A stretch of DNA of 64,000 nucleotides from Chryseobacterium aurantiacum (GTDB taxonomy: Bacteria > Bacteroidota > Bacteroidia > Flavobacteriales > Weeksellaceae): positions 682,001 to 746,000 of the forward strand of contig NZ_PXUE01000002.1 of assembly GCF_003020585.1 (NCBI RefSeq), given 5' to 3'. The notes beneath the pieces were generated by a model. It was given only the letters and a program-made list of their open reading frames with translations, was not told the origin of the DNA and ran no database searches. Both the position numbers and the translations under genes were made by a program. Below are positions 34,367 through 43,562 of this stretch, in pieces (positions within the stretch are counted from its first letter, which is position 1; each line of letters starts with the position of its first letter).

Positions 34367-35740
34367 ATGAAAAAACATTTTTTTATCATCAGTATTTTTT
34401 CTTCCTTAATTGTTAATTCTCAAAGCATTAATTTGGAAGAATTTGCCACTGGACTTACCAGTCCCGTAGAGATTACGAATGCCAACGACAGCAGATTGTT
34501 TGTTGTACAACAAGACGGAATTATAAAGATTCTTCAACCCAACGGAGCCATTAATACAACTAATTTCCTGAATATTTCAACAAAAATCCTCTATGGAGGA
34601 GAAAGAGGACTTCTTGGACTCGCATTTCATCCACAATACCTCACCAATGGGTATTTTTTTGTGTATTATAACAACACAGCAGGAAATATTGTAGTAGCTA
34701 GATACAAAGTAAGCACTTCCGATCCTAACGTGGCTGATCCCAATTCTGAAAAGATTTTAATGAATATTCCAAAACCATTCAATAATCACAACGGTGGAAG
34801 TATTCATTTTGCTCCTGACGGAAAGCTGTGGATCATCACCGGCGATGGAGGAAGTGGCGGAGACCCAAACAACAATGCTCAAAATAAAAATGAGCTTCTG
34901 GGAAAGATGTTGAGAGTGGATGTAGACGCTACCGGCCCCTATAACATTCCCGCAGACAACCCTTTTGCAGGAAGCACAGTAGACGGTGCAGATGAAGTAT
35001 GGGCTTATGGACTAAGAAATGCATGGAAGTTTTCCTTTGATCTCACTACGGGAAATGCATGGATTGCCGATGTAGGGCAAGGTGCAATTGAGGAAATCAA
35101 TAAAATGCCTATAGCGCAAGCCGGGCTTAATTATGGCTGGCGCTGCTATGAAGGTAACACACCTTACAATACAACCGTAGGATGTCCCAGTGCGTCGTCC
35201 ATGACCTTTCCTATTGCAGTGTATGATCATTCAGGAGGAAAATGTTCTATTACGGGAGGGTATGTTTACAGAGGTTCTCAGTATCCATCACTTCAGGGAA
35301 AATATTTCTTTGCAGACTATTGTTCTACCCAGATTGGAATTCTGAACACTGATAATTCCATCACATGGACTACCCCCTACAGTGGAAATAATTTTTCAAC
35401 TTTTGGGCAGAACTCACAAAAAGAACTTTATGTGGCAGCCGTTAATAGCGGAAAGATATTTAAAATCACAACCGGAACCTTGGGTACACAGGAGAACAAT
35501 CATTTAGGGACTATAAAGATTTATCCTAATCCTGCTTCAAAAGAGGTTTTTATTAATGGAATTAAAGATAAAAAGGTAACCGCAGAAATCATCAGTACAG
35601 ATGGGCGAAAAGTATTGGAAACAGGCGTAGTTACGGAGGGGCAAAGAATAGATATCTCCAAAATCCCAACCGGGGTCTATTTTATCAATCTAAAATCTGG
35701 AAAATTAAAATCTTTTAGCCAAAAACTTGTTATTGAGTAA
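34367..35740 (+). CDS. PQQ-dependent sugar dehydrogenase (GSDH) with T9SS sorting domain
   Basis: 457 residues. Signal peptide (MKKHFFIISIFSSLIVNSQ). Residues about 22-365 form a six-bladed propeller of the glucose/sorbosone dehydrogenase family: LFVVQQDGIIKIL, ERGLLGLAFHP, NNHNGGSIHFAPDGKLWIITGDGG and GGYVYRGSQYPSLQGKYFFADYC. The His/Asn positions usual for PQQ binding are present. The last 75 residues (IYPNPASKEVFING onwards) are a type A T9SS C-terminal domain, so the enzyme is secreted through the Por system and probably anchored or released at the surface. Monocistronic, closed by a strong terminator. The sugar substrate is unknown. Confidence 0.92.
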   Translation: MKKHFFIISIFSSLIVNSQSINLEEFATGLTSPVEITNANDSRLFVVQQDGIIKILQPNGAINTTNFLNISTKILYGGERGLLGLAFHPQYLTNGYFFVYYNNTAGNIVVARYKVSTSDPNVADPNSEKILMNIPKPFNNHNGGSIHFAPDGKLWIITGDGGSGGDPNNNAQNKNELLGKMLRVDVDATGPYNIPADNPFAGSTVDGADEVWAYGLRNAWKFSFDLTTGNAWIADVGQGAIEEINKMPIAQAGLNYGWRCYEGNTPYNTTVGCPSASSMTFPIAVYDHSGGKCSITGGYVYRGSQYPSLQGKYFFADYCSTQIGILNTDNSITWTTPYSGNNFSTFGQNSQKELYVAAVNSGKIFKITTGTLGTQENNHLGTIKIYPNPASKEVFINGIKDKKVTAEIISTDGRKVLETGVVTEGQRIDISKIPTGVYFINLKSGKLKSFSQKLVIE

Positions 35741-35822
35741 GTTCTATTTTTTATACAGAAGTGTATTGTATTCAATACATCATTTGAGCACTGAATGTCT
35801 AAACTAAAAATTTAAGTGAAAT

Positions 35823-35858
35823 AAAAAAGCGGTTCAAGACTGAACCGCTTTTTTTTAT
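35823..35858. terminator. bidirectional terminator between the GSDH gene and hemN
   Basis: Stem AAAAAAGCGGTTCA / TGAACCGCTTTTTT, loop AGAC, flanked by A and T runs on both sides. Its right T-run carries the end of hemN (stop at 35855). Confidence 0.92.
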
Positions 35859-37213
35859 ATTGTCATTGAGAAAATCCTTGTTTCGGGTTTATTTCTCATC
35901 ATCCTAAGGTCAAATACCATTGCTACATTTCGGGTGAATGCTCTACCAGCTTCGGTAATTTTAATTTCGTGGCCGTTAATCTCAACCAATCCGTCATTTT
36001 CCATTTCTTCCAACATTTCCAGTGCATTTTCCAGCTCAGGGAAAGAATTATGGGTGCTAAAAGTGGTTTCCAGCTGACACATCAGATTCAGAATGTGTCT
36101 TCTTACCGTTAAATCTTCTTCATTCAGGACATGTCCTTTCACCACAGGAATCTCTCCCTCTTCTACCATTTTCTGATAGTCTTCCACTGTTTTCACATTT
36201 TGGGCAAATGCATACCAGGAATCTGAAATAGCTGACATTCCAAGCCCTACCATCAATTGGGTGTTGCTTGATGTATATCCCATAAAATTTCTGTGAAGTT
36301 TTTTATGAATCAAAGACTGGTACAAGTCATCATGTTCCAAAGAGAAATGATCCATTCCGACTTCAATATATCCCAGATCCTGAAGTAATTTTTTCCCATC
36401 TTCATACAAGCGGCGCTTCTCTTCACCACTCGGCAGGTCATTTTCATCAAATCCTCTCTGCCCCACACCTTTTACCCACGGAACGTGTGCATAGGAATAA
36501 AATGCCAGTCTATCCGGCTTCAATTCCATTGTTTTTCTAATTGTGTGTTCCATTGCTTCCCAAGTTTGGTGAGGAAGACCAAAAACCAAGTCATGGCTAA
36601 TTCCTCTGTACCCAATTTCCTTAGCCCACTCTGTTACATTTTTCACATTTTCAAAAGGCTGAATTCTGTTAATCGCTTTTTGTACTTTAGGATCATAATC
36701 CTGTACTCCAAAGCTTACTCTTCTAAAGCCAAGGTCATATAAAGTCTGAAGATGTTCTCTAGTAGTGTTATTAGGGTGCCCTTCAAATGAAAACTCTGGA
36801 TGTTCTGCAATATCTACGGTCGAAAAAATTCCTTCCAGGAGTGTTTTTAAGTTTTCCGGAGAGAAAAATGTAGGCGTACCTCCACCCAGGTGCAATTCTT
36901 TCAGCTTTGGTCTTTCTTTGAAAAGATCAAGATAAAGCTTCCATTCCTTTAATACGCTTTCCAAATAAGGAACTTCAACACTGTGCTGTTTCGTTATACG
37001 CTTATGACATGCACAAAATGTACACAATGCCTCGCAGAAAGGTAAATGGATATAAATAGAAATCCCCTCCTCTGCATTGGTTTCATCAAAAGACCTGATT
37101 ACGGTTTCTTTCCATTTTTCCGGAGAAAATGTAGATTCATCCCAATATGGAACGGTAGGATAAGAAGTGTAACGCGGTCCAGGAATATTATACTTATCTA
37201 TTAAAGAGTTCAT
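35855..37213 (-). CDS. hemN: oxygen-independent coproporphyrinogen III oxidase
   Basis: 452 residues, radical-SAM enzyme of haem synthesis. The N-terminus GPRYTSYPT is the HemN signature; the [4Fe-4S] cysteines are C60, C64 and C67 in PFCEALCTFCACH, with the extra C69 that marks true HemN rather than the haem chaperone HemW. GGGTPTF binds AdoMet. It converts coproporphyrinogen III to protoporphyrinogen IX under low oxygen. No Fnr-type dyad was recognised upstream, but a Bacteroidota promoter is there. Monocistronic. Confidence 0.97.
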   Translation of the reverse strand: MNSLIDKYNIPGPRYTSYPTVPYWDESTFSPEKWKETVIRSFDETNAEEGISIYIHLPFCEALCTFCACHKRITKQHSVEVPYLESVLKEWKLYLDLFKERPKLKELHLGGGTPTFFSPENLKTLLEGIFSTVDIAEHPEFSFEGHPNNTTREHLQTLYDLGFRRVSFGVQDYDPKVQKAINRIQPFENVKNVTEWAKEIGYRGISHDLVFGLPHQTWEAMEHTIRKTMELKPDRLAFYSYAHVPWVKGVGQRGFDENDLPSGEEKRRLYEDGKKLLQDLGYIEVGMDHFSLEHDDLYQSLIHKKLHRNFMGYTSSNTQLMVGLGMSAISDSWYAFAQNVKTVEDYQKMVEEGEIPVVKGHVLNEEDLTVRRHILNLMCQLETTFSTHNSFPELENALEMLEEMENDGLVEINGHEIKITEAGRAFTRNVAMVFDLRMMRNKPETRIFSMTI

Positions 37214-37271
37214 TTTGAAAAATAAAATTTTATAAGGTGGGAAAATTTAACATAATTAAAATTCCATCCTA

Positions 37272-37300
37272 CAAAATTAACCATTAGTTATGAATTTCAA
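37272..37300 (-). promoter_or_regulatory. promoter of hemN
   Basis: Minus-strand TTG at 37300-37298, 18-base spacer, TAATTTTG at 37279-37272. Leader of about 55 bases. Confidence 0.55.
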
Positions 37301-37410
37301 CCTATGAATTATATTAGGTTATAGTTTAGAATGAGTCTAAATACACTGTTTAAACCTGTTACGGAGATAATGATAAATTCTATTTGTTTTATTGATCTTA
37401 AGTATCTCTT

Positions 37411-38421
37411 TTATTTCAGCTTCAACAGTACCACTCTATCTTTCCCTGCAAGAACTACTCTATTTCCATCAATCCATTGGCAGACATACAAGCCTTTTTC
37501 ATCGGAAATTTTCTTCCATGTCTTTCCAAAATCCGAAGAATAACTAATATGCTGATCTCCAACCGCAATAATCTCTTTTCCTTTTGAGCCAGGCTTTATT
37601 TTAACGCAGGTCATATATCCCGCATTTTGTCCCGAAGCCTGAATCTGCCAGGTTTCTCCACCATCATTGGTGGTTGCAATATTATTGTTGTTAGCATCCT
37701 GCTTTGTATAATCACCTCCTACTGCAATTCCGAATTGATCGTCATAGAAATCAATGGAATACATTCCTTGTGAAGATTCCCCCTGAACAAAAGGAGTTTT
37801 GAAAATCTCCAGTTTTTCAGTTTTTAAATTTAACCTTAAAATCCTTGAGGCTTTCCCTCCTGTGGCAATCCACACATATTTTTTGGTGGAAGATATATTG
37901 GTATTGCTTGCAGCAAAAGCAGCTTCCCCTTCGTTTAACAACACATTATCCTTAAACATCCCCCACTTTCCATCTTTATATACTGCTAATTTCAACAAGT
38001 GATCCTTATCTGCATCACTGAATGCATAGGCAAGCTTATTATTGACAAAATGTAGAGCATCATAAAATGCTGTTTTTGTGGTATCCGTAAAAACAACCTG
38101 TAATTTCAGATCTTTCTTATCAATCTTAAAGAAACGCGCCGGACTTTCAATATTAATGGCATAAAAGAAATTATTATCTTGACCCAACGTTCTGAACTGA
38201 AGCTTTTCTTCAGCAAGCCTGATCTGTTTTTGATTTTTGTAATCTTTAAGATCCACAAATCCAAACTTGGAATCTGTTCCGCTATACCAAATCTTATTGT
38301 TATAAAGTTCGAGTGCCCTGATACTTATTTTATCATTAAGAATCGTTTCTATATTTTCTACCTGTTGAGAAAATGCAGTCATTCCTACGGATAGGAGTAC
38401 TATGGATAAAATCTTTTTCAT
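37411..38421 (-). CDS. Ycf48/BNR-repeat exported propeller protein
   Basis: 336 residues with a signal peptide (MKKILSIVLLSVGMTAFSQ). The mature part is a beta-propeller with Asp-box repeats such as TNDGGETWQ and SSDFGKTWKKI near the C-terminus, the pattern seen in Ycf48-like photosystem assembly factors and sialidases; in non-phototrophic Bacteroidota these are annotated as oxidoreductases without proof. No catalytic sialidase arginine triad is evident. It follows an amino-acid permease gene on the same strand but a terminator lies between, so it has its own transcription. Function unknown, possibly a scaffold for envelope proteins. Confidence 0.78.
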   Translation of the reverse strand: MKKILSIVLLSVGMTAFSQQVENIETILNDKISIRALELYNNKIWYSGTDSKFGFVDLKDYKNQKQIRLAEEKLQFRTLGQDNNFFYAINIESPARFFKIDKKDLKLQVVFTDTTKTAFYDALHFVNNKLAYAFSDADKDHLLKLAVYKDGKWGMFKDNVLLNEGEAAFAASNTNISSTKKYVWIATGGKASRILRLNLKTEKLEIFKTPFVQGESSQGMYSIDFYDDQFGIAVGGDYTKQDANNNNIATTNDGGETWQIQASGQNAGYMTCVKIKPGSKGKEIIAVGDQHISYSSDFGKTWKKISDEKGLYVCQWIDGNRVVLAGKDRVVLLKLK

Positions 38422-38433
38422 ACTATATTCAAC

Positions 38434-38455
38434 AAAAAAACCGCCGAAGCGGTTT
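38434..38455 (-). terminator. intrinsic terminator after the amino-acid permease gene
   Basis: Stem AAACCGC / GCGGTTT with tetraloop CGAA and a T-run of seven on the minus strand. Confidence 0.82.
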
Positions 38456-38464
38456 ATAATATTA

Positions 38465-39982
38465 TTAATCTATTTCCTTGTATTTTTCAGGATTGTTAAG
38501 TTTACTGTTTGATTTTCCATAAAGGAAGTATACTAACCCTCCCAAGCAAAGCCATACCGCAGAAAGTTCCAATGCATGAGCACTTAAGTTAAATATTAAA
38601 TAAACATTAATAAATACTCCTAATGCTACAACAACTTTATAGGCAGGAACTTTGAAAGGTCTGATCAAGTTAGGTTCTTTCTTTCTCATTACCCAAACTG
38701 CGATACAAACCAAAGTAAACGCAAACAGAGTTCCGAAGCTTGTCATATCCGCTAATGTAGAAATTGGTGTAAATGCAGCAATAAGCGCAACCACTATTCC
38801 TAACAGGATAATTCCTTTATAAGGAGTTCTTGTTTTTGGGTGAAGTTCTCCGAAGAACTTAGGGATCAATCCGTCTTTTGCCATTCCGATAAAGATTCTG
38901 GACTGTCCCATCATCATTACCATTACTACAGAAATCAATCCTACTGTAGCGGCAATTGTTACTACATTACTCGCCCAGTGTTTTCCTGCGATTTCAAAAG
39001 CATATGCTACAGGAGCTTTAATTGCGTCCGGATATTTTCCTTCAGGGTTAAAGTCTGTATAATGCATCATTCCTGTCAGTACAAGAGATACGCAGATGTA
39101 TAATGCTGTACAAACCAATAATGAAGCAATAATAGCGAAAGGTACATCTTTCTTAGGATTAATAGCTTCTCCTGCTTGTGTAGAAACAGCATCAAAACCA
39201 ATATAAGCAAAGAAGATAGCGGCAGCTCCGGAAATAATTCCTTTAATACCATAGGCGGAAACCATATCTCCTTCTGAATTCTTAATTTTTACCTGATCCG
39301 GAATAAAAGGATTCCAGTTTTTAACACCATCAACAGCGTTATAAAGATCAGTATTGGAAAAAATGATATAAACTCCGGCAATAATTACAAAAATAACTGC
39401 AGAAGTCTTCATCAATACGATTAAATTATTAGCTCCTGCTGCTTCCTTTGTTCCCTTTACCAACAATGCAGTAATCAATAATACAAGGATAAATGCAGGT
39501 AGATTCATAGAAAACCCATCACCTGTATAACTTGACGGATCCGAGGTTAGATATCCTGGCAGATGAACGCCAAAAATCTTCAAAAATTTGGTAAAATATC
39601 CGGACCAGCTCACAGAAACGGCCATACTGGCCATGGCATACTCCAGAATGAGACACCACCCCATGGCCCATGCAAAAATTTCTCCTACTGTTCCGTAAGC
39701 ATAGGCATAAGCTGAGCCTTCAACTGGGATAATGGAAGCAAATTCAGCATAGCACAATGCTGCAAAAACGCAGGCAATACCTGCAATAATAAAGGAGATT
39801 GCAAGCGCTGGTCCTGCATGGTAATAGGCTCCCGTTCCCGTAAGAACAAAGATTCCACCTCCAATGATAGCACCTACTCCAATTGCTGTTAAACTCCATT
39901 TTCCAAGGACTTTTTTCAGCTCACTTTTCTTCATATCTGCCTCATAGGCACTTAGTGGTTTCTTAACCCAAATTTTCGACAT
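38465..39982 (-). CDS. APC-family amino-acid permease (cationic amino acid transporter type)
   Basis: 505 residues, about 12-14 membrane helices. The first helix holds the APC substrate motif GVGAIIGGGIFVLTGTGA, and the segment GIKGIISGAAAIFFAYIGFDAVSTQAGEA is that of the CAT branch (YfnA-like). Also visible is the helix 3 stretch LCYAEFASIIPVEGSAYAYAYGTVGE. It imports an amino acid with protons or by exchange; the substrate cannot be named. Start at 39982 (MSKIWVKKPLS) gives the usual 30-residue cytoplasmic N-terminus of the family. Single-gene unit. Confidence 0.92.
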   Translation of the reverse strand: MSKIWVKKPLSAYEADMKKSELKKVLGKWSLTAIGVGAIIGGGIFVLTGTGAYYHAGPALAISFIIAGIACVFAALCYAEFASIIPVEGSAYAYAYGTVGEIFAWAMGWCLILEYAMASMAVSVSWSGYFTKFLKIFGVHLPGYLTSDPSSYTGDGFSMNLPAFILVLLITALLVKGTKEAAGANNLIVLMKTSAVIFVIIAGVYIIFSNTDLYNAVDGVKNWNPFIPDQVKIKNSEGDMVSAYGIKGIISGAAAIFFAYIGFDAVSTQAGEAINPKKDVPFAIIASLLVCTALYICVSLVLTGMMHYTDFNPEGKYPDAIKAPVAYAFEIAGKHWASNVVTIAATVGLISVVMVMMMGQSRIFIGMAKDGLIPKFFGELHPKTRTPYKGIILLGIVVALIAAFTPISTLADMTSFGTLFAFTLVCIAVWVMRKKEPNLIRPFKVPAYKVVVALGVFINVYLIFNLSAHALELSAVWLCLGGLVYFLYGKSNSKLNNPEKYKEID

Positions 39983-40123
39983 GTTTTTTTATTTATTAAG
40001 GATTTACGAAAATATAAAAAATTTAGGAACTCCCACGTTTATCGTTAAACTTTCATCATTTATTTTACATTAAAGCCTCCAAAACTTAAGCAACACATTA
40101 TTTAATTCATTTTAAAAAGTCCA

Positions 40124-40141
40124 TATTTTTGTTTATTTTTG
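40124..40141 (+). promoter_or_regulatory. two overlapping -7 elements for pnuC
   Basis: TATTTTTG occurs at 40124-40131 and again at 40134-40141; both fit TAnnTTTG. The second ends 5 bases before the ATG at 40147, so the start of translation and of transcription nearly coincide. A TTG codon at 40129 lies inside this element and cannot be the start. Confidence 0.55.
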
Positions 40142-40146
40142 ATCGC

Positions 40147-40827
40147 ATGAATTTATATGATCTTTTTGTAAAGCCTTATGAAAGCTATGATTTCTTACAG
40201 ATTATGCTTGAAGCATCGGGTGCTATTTTCGGAACTCTGAGCGTATATTTTTCCATTAAAAAAAATATATGGGTTTACCCTACCGGCATTATCTCTACCC
40301 TGATCTATGTTTACATTCTTTTCAACTTTGGTTTATTGGGAGACTGCCTTATCAATGTATATTATTCTGTGATGAGTGTTTATGGTTGGATTTTATGGGC
40401 AAAAAACTCTAAAGACCATGTTCATGTGGAAGTTACGTGGGCTACGAAAAAAGAATGGTATTATGCTGTTATACTTTTTATTTTAAGCCTTTTACTGGTT
40501 ACTCTTATTTATTACTATAAACCTTATATTGATAATAAGTTTTCAATGGAAGGAACAAATCTTGGATTATATCATTTGGATTGGGCCAATTGGATGGATA
40601 TTTTTACAACTTCAATATTTTTAGTAGGAATGTGGTTTATGGCCAAACAACGCATTGAGAACTGGATTTTCTGGATTATCGGAGATTTTATTTGTATGCC
40701 AATGATGATTTTTAAGGGTCTTGGTATCACTTCGGTTCAATATTTGGTATTTACTATAATGGCTATCTTAGGATACCTTAATTGGAAAAAAAGTTTTAAA
40801 GAAAAAAAAAGTACAATAAAGTCATGA
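40147..40827 (+). CDS. pnuC: nicotinamide riboside transporter PnuC
   Basis: 226 residues with seven helices. The family motifs WVYPTGIISTLIYVYILF (helix 2), LINVYYSVMSVYGWILW (helix 3) and WIFWIIGDFICMPMMIFKG (helix 6) carry the aromatic and Asn residues that line the nicotinamide riboside site. It facilitates uptake of NAD precursors. The frame is open from a TTG at 40129, but that codon is part of the -7 box, so Met at 40147 is chosen. The stop overlaps the ATG of the following lipoprotein by 4 bases (ATGA). Confidence 0.93.
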   Translation: MNLYDLFVKPYESYDFLQIMLEASGAIFGTLSVYFSIKKNIWVYPTGIISTLIYVYILFNFGLLGDCLINVYYSVMSVYGWILWAKNSKDHVHVEVTWATKKEWYYAVILFILSLLLVTLIYYYKPYIDNKFSMEGTNLGLYHLDWANWMDIFTTSIFLVGMWFMAKQRIENWIFWIIGDFICMPMMIFKGLGITSVQYLVFTIMAILGYLNWKKSFKEKKSTIKS

Positions 40828-41513
40828 AAAATTTATTTAAAATAGCAGTCAGTATTTTTGCTATTACCAGTTTAACATCTTGTTTAGCATATACAGACGG
40901 ATATGGCAGCAATGGTGGTTATGGAGACCCATACTACAATAATGGATATTACTATGCTCCTTCAGGATATTACGGTAATGGTGGTTATTATGGTAATGAT
41001 GGCTATTATTATAGAAATAACATTAATTATTATTATGATAATGGTATTCCTTACTATTACGATAATTACAATAACTCCAGAAGAAAAGTATATGTAGAAA
41101 GAAGATCTGCGGTGACTTCTCAAAGACCCAACAACGGTTTCCGAGATAATGGAGGTTCATATAACAATGGTGGCAACTATAATAATGGCAGCTACAATAG
41201 AAACTCCAACAGCGGAAGAAATAACAATAGCGGATTCAGAAACCAAAGTAGCGGTAACCAAAACAACCAAGGAAGCCAAAACAATAATGGATTCAGAAAT
41301 CAGAGCAACAGTTCTCAGGGAACTCAGTACAACCAAAACAGCAGTGGATCCAGAAGCCAAAACAGCGGATTTAGAAGTACTGAAAGCAGCAGCAACAGCT
41401 CCAGCAGATCAGAATCTTCCAATAGCGGTGGGTTTAGAAATAGTTCAGGCACCCAAAGCAGCAGTTCTGGTAACACAAGCAGACAGAACAGCAGTGGCGG
41501 AGGCTTTAGATAA
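40824..41513 (+). CDS. low-complexity lipoprotein with repeated GFR motifs
   Basis: 229 residues. Lipobox LTSC with Cys20 as lipid anchor. Residues 25-85 are Tyr/Gly/Asn-rich; 100-229 are Asn/Ser/Gly/Gln-rich. The tripeptide GFR occurs six times, at 105, 137, 156, 182, 203 and 227, spaced 19-32 residues, and ends the protein as GGGFR. No fold is expected. It overlaps pnuC by 4 bases and so is made with it, and a terminator follows. The Tyr-rich part with a repetitive hydrophilic tail resembles surface or peptidoglycan-attached spacer proteins. Function unknown; not a frameshift product, since codon use is normal and the lipobox is in frame. Confidence 0.82.
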   Translation: MKNLFKIAVSIFAITSLTSCLAYTDGYGSNGGYGDPYYNNGYYYAPSGYYGNGGYYGNDGYYYRNNINYYYDNGIPYYYDNYNNSRRKVYVERRSAVTSQRPNNGFRDNGGSYNNGGNYNNGSYNRNSNSGRNNNSGFRNQSSGNQNNQGSQNNNGFRNQSNSSQGTQYNQNSSGSRSQNSGFRSTESSSNSSSRSESSNSGGFRNSSGTQSSSSGNTSRQNSSGGGFR

Positions 41514-41530
41514 AACGATTATAAATAAGG

Positions 41531-41560
41531 AAACGAACAGTTAACACTGTTCGTTTTTCA
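41531..41560 (+). terminator. intrinsic terminator after the pnuC-lipoprotein unit
   Basis: Stem AAACGAACAGT / ACTGTTCGTTT, loop TAAC, followed by TTCATTT. Confidence 0.85.
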
Positions 41561-41572
41561 TTTAAAATATAT

Positions 41573-41580
41573 TAATTTTG
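41573..41580 (+). promoter_or_regulatory. -7 element for dapF
   Basis: TAATTTTG, perfect match; leader of about 20 bases to the ATG at 41605. The TTG of this box at 41578 would open a longer frame but is promoter, not start. Confidence 0.55.
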
Positions 41581-41604
41581 TCTCTTCAATTTAGACAAAA
41601 ATAT

Positions 41605-42372
41605 ATGGAATTTTATAAATATCAGGGAACTGGGAATGATTTTGTAATGGTAGACAACCGTGATCTACAGTTTCCTAAAGACAAAAATATCATCGAAAAA
41701 TTATGTGACAGACGTTTCGGAATAGGTGCTGACGGACTTATTCTTTTAGAGAACGATGCTGACTATGATTTTAAAATGGTTTACTATAATTCTGATGGTG
41801 GTGAAAGTACCATGTGCGGAAACGGAGGGAGATGTCTTGTCGCTTTCGCGTTTTTCCTGGATGTTTTTGAAGACAAATGTAAGTTTATTGCAACAGATGG
41901 TGAGCATGATGCGGAAATCCATAACGGAATCATTAAATTAAAAATGATTGATGTAAACACCATTTCACAGGACGGAAATAACGCTGTTCTTAACACCGGT
42001 TCTCCTCATTATGTAAAATATGTAGAAAATCTGAAAGACTATGACGTTTACGCAGAAGGTCACGGCATCAGAAATTCGGAAAATTATAAAGAAAAAGGGA
42101 TCAATGTGAACTTTGTTGAAAAAATTTCCGATAATGAAATTTTCGTAAGAACCTATGAACGAGGCGTTGAGAATGAAACTTACAGCTGCGGCACAGGAGT
42201 TACGGCTTCGGCTTTAACTTTTCTTCAAAAAGACAATCTAACTTCTGTAAAAGTTAAAACCCTGGGAGGAAATCTTAAGGTATATGCTGAAAAAAGTGGA
42301 GACTCATTCTGTAACATTTGGCTGGAAGGTCCCGCAAAGCAAGTTTTTAAAGGAAAGGTGGATATTCTTTAA
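41605..42372 (+). CDS. dapF: diaminopimelate epimerase
   Basis: 255 residues, from the start MEFYKYQGTGNDF. Converts LL- to meso-diaminopimelate for peptidoglycan and lysine. The two catalytic cysteines are C71 in STMCGNGGR and C193 in YSCGTGVTAS; the pseudo-dimeric fold is reflected by the two halves of equal size. The longer frame from the TTG at 41578 is rejected because that codon is part of the -7 box. mltG follows after 33 bases, so both act on the cell wall and likely share a transcript. Confidence 0.97.
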   Translation: MEFYKYQGTGNDFVMVDNRDLQFPKDKNIIEKLCDRRFGIGADGLILLENDADYDFKMVYYNSDGGESTMCGNGGRCLVAFAFFLDVFEDKCKFIATDGEHDAEIHNGIIKLKMIDVNTISQDGNNAVLNTGSPHYVKYVENLKDYDVYAEGHGIRNSENYKEKGINVNFVEKISDNEIFVRTYERGVENETYSCGTGVTASALTFLQKDNLTSVKVKTLGGNLKVYAEKSGDSFCNIWLEGPAKQVFKGKVDIL

Positions 42373-42405
42373 AATCAAAAAACTTTTAATCAACATTATT
42401 TAAGA

Positions 42406-43431
42406 ATGAAAAAAGCTATTCTCATTATCATTCTGCTGGTTTTTGTAGTCGCAGGATTTTTTGGTTTGAGATTTTATAATAAATACTTTGGAAACAATGT
42501 AGAAAAGGACGGTTATATTTTGATCCCTCATAAGGCAGAATTTAAGCAGATCCTGGACTCCATTGCTCCATACATTAAAGACCGCGAATCTTTTGAGGCT
42601 GTAGCCAAAGACAAGGGTCTTAATACAAGCTTTAAAGCTGGACGTTATCATATTGAAAGCGGTAAGGGCAATACAGATCTGGTAAACATGATTAAAGCAG
42701 GTAATCAAACAGCAAATTCTTTCAGAATCGGAGATTTTGGAGATATGTACCAAATGATTGGTAAGGTTACAAAAAAAACAGAACTGGATTCCTTACACTT
42801 CGTTAACGATCTGGATGGAGTTGCTCAGGAAAAAGGATATAAAAGTGTTGAAGATTTAAAAAAATATTTCTTCATTGATACTTATAATTTCTTCTGGACG
42901 GTAAGTCCAAGAGAATTTTTCGCCAAGTTTGAAGATCAGTACAATGATTTCTGGACAAGCGAAAGAAAAAACAAAGAACAGCAGTCCGGGTTAACAAGAG
43001 ATCAGATCTATGCCCTTGCATCTATTGTTTATAAGGAATCTGGAGGAAAAAAGGATGAAATGAAAACTATTGCAGGATTATATTTAAACCGTTACAGAAA
43101 AGGCATGAAACTTCAGTCTGATCCCACGGTGATCTATGCAATTAATAAGCAGACTAATTTTAAAGAGCCCATCAAAAGGGTGTTATATAAGCATTTGTCT
43201 ACACCATCTCCATATAATACATATGCCAATGCAGGCATCCCTCCGGGACCCATCTGTGTGGTAGATAAAAACTCTGTAGATGCTGTTTTGAGTGCAGAAA
43301 ATAATAATTATATATTTATGTGTGCAGATCCCGCAAGATTTGGTTATCATAAGTTTACGGCAAGTGCTGAAGAGCATGCTGTGAATGCAAAAGCCTATCA
43401 AAACTGGCTCAATTCAAAAAATATAAAATAG
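42406..43431 (+). CDS. mltG: endolytic murein transglycosylase MltG
   Basis: 341 residues. One N-terminal membrane helix (about 3-22), a LysM-like domain, then the YceG catalytic domain with ALASIVYKESG, in which the Glu is the catalytic acid, and the signatures LYLNRYRKGMKLQSDPTVIYA and SPYNTYANAGIPPGPIC. It cuts nascent glycan strands at the inner membrane and sets chain length. It follows dapF at 33 bases. The sequence is complete and of usual length. Confidence 0.95.
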   Translation: MKKAILIIILLVFVVAGFFGLRFYNKYFGNNVEKDGYILIPHKAEFKQILDSIAPYIKDRESFEAVAKDKGLNTSFKAGRYHIESGKGNTDLVNMIKAGNQTANSFRIGDFGDMYQMIGKVTKKTELDSLHFVNDLDGVAQEKGYKSVEDLKKYFFIDTYNFFWTVSPREFFAKFEDQYNDFWTSERKNKEQQSGLTRDQIYALASIVYKESGGKKDEMKTIAGLYLNRYRKGMKLQSDPTVIYAINKQTNFKEPIKRVLYKHLSTPSPYNTYANAGIPPGPICVVDKNSVDAVLSAENNNYIFMCADPARFGYHKFTASAEEHAVNAKAYQNWLNSKNIK

Positions 43432-43562
43432 GCTAAACAGGCATCTAAAATTTATACAGCTAAAAACAATAAATAAATCATAATATTTTAAAAATCAAAC
43501 AGATAAAGACTTTTAAAATGTTAAGGGTTATCCTTTCACGATTTTATACAAAAAAATAACCT

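Noticed and set aside
40129..40146. TTG start for pnuC
   Set aside because: The codon is part of a perfect -7 promoter box; translation cannot begin there.
40824..41513. CRISPR or DNA-level tandem repeat in the GFR-rich region
   Set aside because: The repetition is at the amino-acid level with irregular spacing and changing codons; no constant repeat-spacer pattern.
41149..41544. 131-residue frame overlapping the GFR-repeat lipoprotein
   Set aside because: Out-of-frame reading of the Asn/Ser repeat region; Ile/Thr/Ala repeats result from the codon pattern. The lipobox frame is the real one.
41578..41604. TTG start for dapF
   Set aside because: Lies in the TAATTTTG -7 element; ATG at 41605 fits the family N-terminus.
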